Shown: in pieces, positions 32,070 to 38,672 of the stretch | Layout of the letters: each line of letters starts with the position of its first letter | Numbering within the stretch: position 1 is the first letter of the stretch | From: Apostichopus californicus | Taxonomy: Eukaryota; Echinodermata; Holothuroidea; Aspidochirotida; Stichopodidae | Length of the DNA: 38,672 bases | NCBI GenBank assembly: GCA_020650975.1 | Contig: JAIPMN010001518.1 | Span: forward strand, 1-38,672 | Direction of reading: 5' to 3' | Made by a program: the position numbers and the translations under genes | Notes under the pieces: model-generated | Database searches by the model: none | Told to the model about the DNA's origin: nothing | Seen by the model: only the letters and a program-made list of their open reading frames with translations

Positions 32070-33051
32070 GTAAGAAAGTTGATACACCGACATCGTCAAA
32101 AAGAGTCAATAGTATTCTGTACTTCCTAAAGAAAATAACGATCAAGCCTGCCTATAGAAAACCAGCCCTCCTCAAATTCAATTGAGCATTAATAATTTGT
32201 TACTTGACAGCATAAACTACCCCAATTACTGCCATTAGGATTCATTCTTGAGCGCACCTAATTAATTGACCAGCCGCCATATGATTGTAAAAACAAGTTC
32301 TCTTATGGCCAGCACTCATCTTCTGTGTGAAGGCAAATTTGGCTTGACCACTGAAATAGTACACTGTGTGTTTAATCATGAATTTATTGCAGAGATAATT
32401 ATTGGTGAAATATATCTTATAACTGAAATTTATGTGACACTGTTTGCAAAATGATGATTGAGGGCTTGAACGAAAAATCATGTAAGCAAATATGAAAGGT
32501 ATGACATGATGAAATGTAAAACTCCTTTGTGTAAAATTGCTCATTTTTTTTCCTCTTGGTTGGGTGCTGAAAAAAAATTGTTTTCCAAACAAAATGAAAA
32601 GGAAAACTGCCAGAATTGGTGCCAGAGTATGAAATTCTGGTCGAGAAATATGTAAAATACAAAAGAAAAAAAGTTGTGTTGTTGGGATTATCCATAATAT
32701 AGTCGGTCAAAATCGGGAGACTTTCCTTAGCGCTCTGTCAAAAATCTGAAAATTTCCTTTGTTCAAAAACGTTGGCAAAGTCTGCTATTTCCTTTGTCTG
32801 GAGCAAATCTATGCTTGTCAACTATATCCGCAAATGAAACCCAAAACCATTCAAACTTTATGACCTAGCCATTTGAAAAAAAAAGAAAAAGAAAAAAAAA
32901 GGAGAACTTACAATGAAATCTATTTTTTAACCCACACATGTTTATCTTTGGAACTCCCCTCATAGGCTGCTTTCTCTATGTCTCGTTCCTGTCATACCCC
33001 ACTCTCCCCACTCTCCCCCCTGTCATTTTTGTGATTCACTTGATTTTGTAG
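32070..33051. other. Intron 20, nothing recognised
   Basis: AT-rich with an A/G run at 32876-32903. No exon or repeat family recognised. Confidence 0.5.
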
Positions 33052-33390
33052 AAGACCCCGTAGCCATTGGCAAACGTGGGTACGTGGCATCCCCCGACTA
33101 TCCGGACGATTACCCTAACAACGAGTACATTACCTGGACCTTCGTCTCAGAGCCAGGGTCTTTATTTTCCGTCAACGTCTTCGACCTCGCTCTGGAGGAT
33201 GGGTTTGACTTTTTGAGGTTCGGTTCCGGCCGTGATCCAAATAACACAGCGACAGAACTGGCTGCTCTGACAGGCTCGGAACTACCGGACGAGCAATTTG
33301 TTACCCGCGGCAACGAACTCTGGGTGACATTCGTCACCGACGACGCCTTCAACGAACGTGGATTCTTCATAAATCTGACCATCGTGGAAG
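33052..33390 (+). CDS. Exon 21: CUB9 (no cysteines)
   Basis: 339-nt phase 1-1 exon: VASPDYPDDYPNNEYITWTF, FDLALEDGFDFLRFGSGRDP, ALTGSELPDEQFVTRGNELW, VTFVTDDAFNERGFFINLTI. Complete CUB landmarks, no cysteine, sequons NNT and NLT. Paralogue of CUB7, sharing YPNN, FDFL, GRDP, GSELP and FVTD.AFN.RGF. The open frame continues past the GTAAAC donor into the intron, but the domain ends at VEG, so the read-through is not coding. Confidence 0.93.
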
Positions 33391-34194
33391 GTAAACATGT
33401 GACACCATCGAACCGAAAGGTCAAACTTAATCGTTTCCGGTCAACTATATTTAGCCAAATATTTCTCTCTGCAAAGACAATTTGGCACTCTACAAGGGAA
33501 GACCCCAAAAAAAAAATTCCAACTTTTCCAAGGGTGAAAAATTCCATCTCAATATCTTTTTTTTTCCGTGACTCTTGGTGTGGTCGTTTGAAAGTGAGCC
33601 ATATTTGCCAGATAATCTCTTCATTACTTCCAGAAAAGGATCACTGTAGGTGGTCTGTAATATCATTATTGACAGATGTTTATAAAAACCATAATTTCAT
33701 GTTTCTTTTAATATCTTATCGGTTTAGTCCTCGGAAATGTGATACAATTTGGATTGTTTGCTTAGCTGTCAAGGTATGGCTGGCTGACATCAAAGGTTTC
33801 ATCAAAATGCCAATTTTTTTGTTGTTGTTCGAATGGTATTTTTCGTCTGCAAAATTATACAAATTATGAAGAAAAGAGACATTTTCATTTGTCATGGTAA
33901 ATGTCAATTGCAATGATGTCTACAAATACAAACTACATTCATCTCTTTAGATAACCCAAATCTTTTTTTTCATAGTGCCACCTTTGGCTATAGGCTTTTT
34001 ATATTCCATTAATATCACATTTTGGGTTGATATCGATAAATCTTTTGGAGTGATTTTGTAAAATTTGCAGACTAGAGGTGAAAGCTGCTCTAAAACTGAC
34101 AAATTTTTCGCCTCCCCAATTCCTGACATCTTTAGCAAACCTACTTTATGCTTTATTCGAATGAATAATTATATAGTTGATAAAGGTCATACGA

Positions 34195-34560
34195 AACCCT
34201 AGCGGTTCGATTCCCTTCTGAAGGCACAAAATTAAATCTTTGCAGTGCTGCTGGTGTGTACATGTTTGTGTGTTTATGTATGTGACACTTCTGCTTGGAT
34301 GAACTTCATACTTGGTATGTAGCTCCACAATAGTGTGAGTACCAGAACCCTTTTTGAAATAAGTGGAGGCTGTCATTCATTTAAGGTGGACAGACATGAA
34401 TGTTTAAAATGCTTTGTAGTATATTACACTATGGCTCACTATGTTGAGCTATATCATCGGTATGTGTAGATTCCTCTGATGGAGTACACTGAAATCTGTC
34501 AAAGTTGGTGGAGGTCAAAGGTCCTGTGAGGTCAACATAGCTCAAATGCTGGAAAGGTAC
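34195..34560. repeat. Diverged copy of the 160-bp repeat family
   Basis: TATGTGACACTTCTGCTTGG ATGAACTTCATACTTGG and later GGTGGAGGTCAAAGGTCCTG echo 4250-5110. A box-B-like GGTTCGATTCC at 34205-34215 suggests SINE sequence at its left edge. Confidence 0.5.
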
Positions 34561-34611
34561 AGATTTATAAGATAAATCGCATTCCCCATGTAAGCGGAAA
34601 CGCTGATCCTG

Positions 34612-34995
34612 GCGTTGAGTACCAGACTGTTATTGCTTATTGTAGAGTTGAGTACCAAACCGTTATTGCATATTGTAGAGTTGGGTACAAAACATTGCTG
34701 ATTGTAGCGTTGGGTATCAAAAAATCACTGCTGATTTTGGAGTTGAGTACCAAAATGTTATTGCTTATTGTAGAGTTGAGTACCAAAACTTTGTTGCTGA
34801 TTTTAGAGTTGACTACCATAATGTAATTGCTTCCTCTTTTGTGTGGAGTTGAGTACCAAATCGTTATTGCTTATTGTAGAGTTGAGTACCAAAATCGTAT
34901 TGCTTAGTAGAGTTGAGAATTCAAATCGTCATTGCTTATCGTAGAGTTGAGTACCAAATCGTTATTGATTATCGTAGAGTTGAATACCAAAATGT
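34612..34995. repeat. 33-34 bp minisatellite, ~11 copies
   Basis: Units of GTAGAGTTGAGTACCAAAAT plus GTTATTGCTTATT, somewhat diverged. Confidence 0.9.
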
Positions 34996-35456
34996 TCATA
35001 TGATGTTAGTGTCACTGTGAAAGTAACAAGCAAATGTGAAGGCCTCATAGGCATCTTTCCTCCAGAAGGGAAAGACACAGATATTTGATTCCTAACAAAT
35101 GCAACTAGTGATGCCAGGATGGAACGTACGATACACTTTATCGTGTCATGTTATATTTCTTCATCTTTTGAGCTTTAGTGTAAAGTGTCAAAGGCCTTGA
35201 CTAAACATTTTCGTCGGTGTAGCAGTGAGAGCAACTAGCAGATCATGTGCAGATTCAAACCATTGATAGCTAAGTTTTTGTTTTTATATGTTTTTGTTTC
35301 CCTGTTTTTTGGACATCTAAACCCTTCACCCTTCAATACTGTACATATGCGATTGGTGCTTTTAACTTCAGCAGCTAGTGGAAAGGCAATGACGAGACTA
35401 CATTACCGCCTTATTTCTTTCTTGTGACCTATTTCTATTTTGTTATCTTTTTTCAG

Positions 35457-35555
35457 ACATGGGTCGTAATTGCAGTGATGGTAGTGCTATTAGTACTGCA
35501 CAATTGTGTAATTATATCTTGGACTGTCCTTATGGAGAAGATGAAGAAGGTTGTG
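35457..35555 (+). CDS. Exon 22: LDLa10, four-cysteine LDLa-like module
   Basis: 99-nt phase 1-1 exon: RNCSDGSAISTAQLC, NYILDC, PYGEDEEGC. Spacing C-x11-C-x5-C-x8-C, with a partly kept acidic Ca2+ end (YGEDEE). The NYILDC block resembles LDLa7. Acceptor TTTTTTCAG, donor GTGAG. Confidence 0.85.
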
Positions 35556-35598
35556 GTGAGTGAAAAAAAAAAGTAAAAGTGTAGGAAGGGCCTAGGTA

Positions 35599-35763
35599 CA
35601 GGCATGAGCTTTTTCCGCGAATTCGCGGAATATCTGTGATTTCTTTTCTACCTCGGGGACAAAAACTATTATCCTAACACACAGTAGCATTTGCAAACTG
35701 GAGCCTATACCGCATTTTTTGCAAAATTCCGTGATTTTTTTTTTTACCCCAGGCTCATCCCTG
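35599..35763 (+). mobile_element. MITE copy 5 (6-bp target duplication TAGGTA)
   Basis: CAGGCATGAGCTTTTTCCGC to GGCTCATCCCTG, flanked by TAGGTA at 35593-35598 and 35764-35769. Palindrome intact; starts 44 bp after exon 22. Confidence 0.93.
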
Positions 35764-36159
35764 TAGGTAGGATGCAGGTAGGTTGCAGGTATAATATCGG
35801 TAAGGTTTAGGTAGGCAGGGTACAGCGGATTGGTTAAAAGCAGTAGTTTAAACGTTTACAGATATGAATGGTACATTTCAACATGGCCGCATACGTCGTC
35901 ACGAGTGGAAGAGACATTTGAGGTTTGTGTTATCCATGGCATGAGTTGACAAGGTTTCAGTGAGGTATACGCTACAATTATAAAGGCAGGGTGGGACCTG
36001 CGTAATTTCAGGAAAATGTCTCCCAAAGTGAGACTAATAGTAAATATAATAATGTCGACCTGAAAGGCTAAGCAGCTGCATACGAATGTAGGAGAAGTGG
36101 GTTTTGAATTAAACTTACTCTTCACTTTCATGATAGTTCTTAATGCCACTTGAGCATAT

Positions 36160-37322
36160 ATTATTATTACACTGTGTGTTGTGTGCATAGGGTACATATA
36201 CACTGGTTATTATTATACTGTGTGTTGTGTTCATATGGTACATAGCACTGGTTATTATTATACTGTTTTTCATGTTCATAGGGTACATACCACTGGTTAT
36301 TTTTATAATGTGTTGTGTTCATAGGGTAAATAGCGCTGGTTGTTATTATACTGTGTTGTGTTCATAGGGTACATAACACTGGTTATAATTATACTGTGTG
36401 TTGTGCATAGGGTACATAACACTGGTTATTATTATACTGTTTTTCATGTTCATAGGGTACATACCACTGGTTATTTTTATAATGTGTTGTGTGTTAATAG
36501 GGTACATAACACTGGTTATTATTATACTGTGTGTTGTGTTCATAGGGTACATAACACTGGTTATAAGTATACTGTGTGTTGTGTTCATAGGGTACATAAC
36601 ACTGGTTATTATTATATGTTGTTGTGTTCATAAGGTACATAACACTGGTTATCATTATACTGTGTTGTGTGCATAGGGTACATAACACTGGTTATTATTA
36701 CACTGTGTGTTGTGTGCATAGGGTACATAGCGCTGGTTGTTATTATTATTTGTGTAGTGTTCATAGGGTATATAACACTGGTTATTATGATACTGTGTGT
36801 TGTGTTATTATGGTACATACCACTGGTTATTATGATACTGTGTGTTGTGTTCATAGGGTACATACCACTGGTTATTATGATACTGTGTGTTGTGTTCATA
36901 GGGTACATAACACTGGTTATTATTATACTGTGTTGTGTTCATAGGGTACATAACACTGGTTATAAGTATACTGTGTGTTGTGTTCATAGGGTACATAACA
37001 CTGGTTATTATTATACTGTTTTTCATGTTCATAGGGTACATACCACTGGTTATTTTTATAATGTGTTTTGTGTTGTGTTAATAGGGTAAGTAGCACTGGT
37101 TATTATTATACTGTGTGTTGTGTTCATAGGGTACAAAACACTGGTTATTATTATACTGTGTGTTGTGTTCATAGGGTACATACCACTGGTTATTATTATA
37201 CTGTGTGTTGTGTTCATAGGGTACATAACACTGGTTATTTTTATACTGTGTGTTGTGCATAGGGTACATTACACTGGTTATTATTATACTGTGTTGTGTT
37301 CGTAGGGTGCATAGCACTAGCT
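36160..37322. repeat. ~44-bp minisatellite, ~26 copies
   Basis: Units of GTTGTGTTCATAGGGTACAT plus AACACTGGTTATTATTATAC, 43-48 bp, 1.16 kb in total. Open frames on both strands are artefacts. Some higher-order units recur (the TTTTTCATG variant at 36264, 36441 and 37020). Confidence 0.95.
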
Positions 37323-37704
37323 GTGTTAACATAATTTGTTTTGTTCAGGTGCCTAAAATCGTTACCCTGTGGGTGTCAAGAAACTAGTGCCCAACCTGAG
37401 AAACTCCATTTGAAAAGTAAGGATGTACATACCCCATATCTGACTTCAGATTGGGGAGAGTTGCAATGAAAATTTCCTTTTGAGCCTAGAGCTGCTGAAA
37501 CTGATTCCCAGTGTAGTCTCTGAGCTAGACATATTGAGATAAAGTTATGATTTGTGCAGTACTCTTAACTTATGTGTGTACGTGCGTATCATGTTGGAAT
37601 GTGCATTAAAACATGGAGGCAACAAATCTTAAATCTGGGATAGGAATATTTTGTTTCATTATACCAATCTTTCACATTTTCTCTCTCTCTCTTTTTTCCT
37701 TCAG

Positions 37705-38043
37705 GTTTACTTGGAGAAGGTGACTACACCCTCATCTACAGCCCAGGTTACCCGGATTATTACCCTAACGACATCAACGTCACATACCTCGTCGGGGCCG
37801 AGGACGGTCTCGTGCTCTTCGTCAATTTCACAGACTTCTCCACAGAGTTTTTCGCCGATACGGTCACCGTCGGCAACGGAGACGATCCGTACGATGCGGG
37901 CTCGGAGATTGCGACAGTCTCTGGTTTCATTCTTCCAGGCGACATCATTTCCAACTCGAGTGTCATCTGGATTCGATTTTCAACAGATCCATCTGTCAAC
38001 TTGACAGGTTTCTTGGCTCACATAACAGCTGTGAACCCAGAAG
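37705..38043 (+). CDS. Exon 23: CUB10 (no cysteines), last exon in the window
   Basis: 339-nt phase 1-1 exon: IYSPGYPDYYPNDINVTYLV, FVNFTDFSTEFFADTVTVGN, GDDPYDAGSEIATVSGFILP, IWIRFSTDPSVNLTGFLAHI, ending PEG. Good CUB pattern with no cysteine and four sequons (NVT, NFT, NSS, NLT). The donor is G|GTTTGT after 38043. A phase-1 end without stop means the gene continues beyond the window. Confidence 0.92.
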
Positions 38044-38672
38044 GTTTGTACTTTGAAGAAACCTTCATATCTGAAATGATGGTTTCATTTCTTCATTGGT
38101 AGGCTTTTCATTTGAAAGACATGAAATTTTCAGCCCCTATCCCCCCCCCCAAAAAAAAAATTAGCCCTCCAAGATCTGATGAAAATGAAAGCTAGACCTC
38201 TGCATTCAGCACAATAAACTTAACATCTGCTTTTGGGCTTGTTTGTTATTGGCTGAGTTGACAATCCTGTCTCAAAATGTTTCTCAAATTCTAGATATTG
38301 ATGTTTTGTAGTACTCCATGAAAGAACAAGTATGTGTTCTCAGAGGACATCATTACGGATATTCTTTTCAAATTTTTGTTTTAACATTGTTTCCATCTCG
38401 TTTTGAAAATCATTTTTAATATTTAAAACTGACAGTTGACAAAATTCTAGCCTGTGAATGATTCATGGCTTTTATAAGACTGTTATTATCTTTTCATGTG
38501 AATAAAATCGTGTGTACGTTTCCAACGAAAGAGAAAGACATGTAGCAACCCCTTATTACCATAATAAGTGTACCACAACTGATGTTGACATATACTTATT
38601 GTCACAAATTATTAAACAATTTATATGTATGTATATATATGTACATGTCTATATATATTTATATCTATATAT
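38044..38672. other. Start of intron 23
   Basis: C10-A10 homopolymer junction near 38142-38160 and an AT-rich TATATA/GTATG microsatellite from about 38622 to the window end. No next exon seen. Confidence 0.6.

Larger units (their letters stand above)
1649..38043 (+). other. Mosaic multi-domain gene, 23 exons, partial at both ends
   Basis: I join 23 + strand exons into one gene because reading phase is compatible at every junction (phase 0 inside the trypsin domain, phase 1 everywhere else), all exons share strand, and domains follow in regular order without an internal start, stop or terminal exon. Order: trypsin C-half, Frizzled CRD, CUB1, LDLa1, CUB2, LDLa2, LDLa3, then CUB and LDLa alternating to CUB10. 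Joined exons total about 5,067 nt. All domain types are extracellular, and many N-x-S/T sequons are present. No signal peptide, membrane segment, start or stop codon is in the window, so the protein continues both ways. The last exon ends in a phase-1 donor. An alternative is that the trypsin and Frizzled exons end a separate upstream gene, but no stop or polyadenylation region separates them from the CUB array. cDNA would settle this. Confidence 0.72.

Noticed and set aside
33110-33547. Minus-strand ORFs opposite CUB exons (also 6143, 8499, 13455, 15619, 24711 and 28461)
   Set aside because: Shadows of + strand CUB exons; no domain similarity.
33391-33869. C-terminal extension of CUB9 by the continuing open frame
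   Set aside because: The frame crosses a GTAAAC donor at the exact 339-nt exon end, and the extension has no domain and is basic and low in complexity.
36340-37305. Repetitive ORFs on both strands
   Set aside because: Arise from the 44-bp minisatellite; period and frames shift with each variant.

Overview
This window looks like animal genomic DNA: small exons in long AT-rich introns, GT-AG splice sites, tRNA-derived SINEs, LINE tails ending in a GCGCTATATAA-type motif, MITEs and many minisatellites. Domain content and repeat types suggest a marine invertebrate deuterostome, most likely an echinoderm. This is inference; no species marker is visible. There are no bacterial-style genes.

All coding sequence I can support lies on the + strand and fits one very large mosaic extracellular protein gene. 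I see 23 exons (about 5.07 kb, roughly 1,688 codons) from 1649 to 38043, open at both ends. The order is: the C-terminal half of a trypsin-fold domain (2 exons) whose Ser195 position is Gly; a Frizzled-type cysteine-rich domain with 10 Cys; CUB1; LDLa1 and CUB2; LDLa2 and LDLa3 (the only adjacent pair); then strict alternation CUB3, LDLa4, CUB4, LDLa5, CUB5, LDLa6, CUB6, LDLa7, CUB7, LDLa8, CUB8, LDLa9, CUB9, LDLa10, CUB10. From the Frizzled exon onward each exon is one whole domain with phase-1 boundaries on both sides. Seven of the ten CUB exons are exactly 339 nt.

The protein features that stand out are: (i) LDLa3 to LDLa10 are four-cysteine modules, C-x(10-12)-C-x5-C-x(7-9)-C, matching canonical LDLa without C1 and C3, the two residues that normally bond to each other; (ii) nearly all CUB domains lack the canonical cysteines; (iii) LDLa6-CUB6-LDLa7-CUB7 resembles LDLa8-CUB8-LDLa9-CUB9, pointing to a four-exon duplication; (iv) the protease domain appears catalytically dead. 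The protein is probably secreted or on the cell surface and built for binding rather than catalysis. Its N-terminus, promoter, stop codon and any membrane anchor lie outside the window.

The introns are dense in repeats: a minus-strand SINE (1095-1503); tandem arrays with units of about 5, 14, 20, 24, 32, 34, 44, 70, 103, 106 and 160 bp; five full copies of a ~160-bp MITE with near-matching terminal inverted repeats and perfect 6-bp target duplications; a ~600-bp TA-flanked inverted-repeat element; a 660-bp CAGGG-ended element inside a microsatellite; two LINE 3' fragments; and a 10-N assembly gap flanked by nearly identical sequence.
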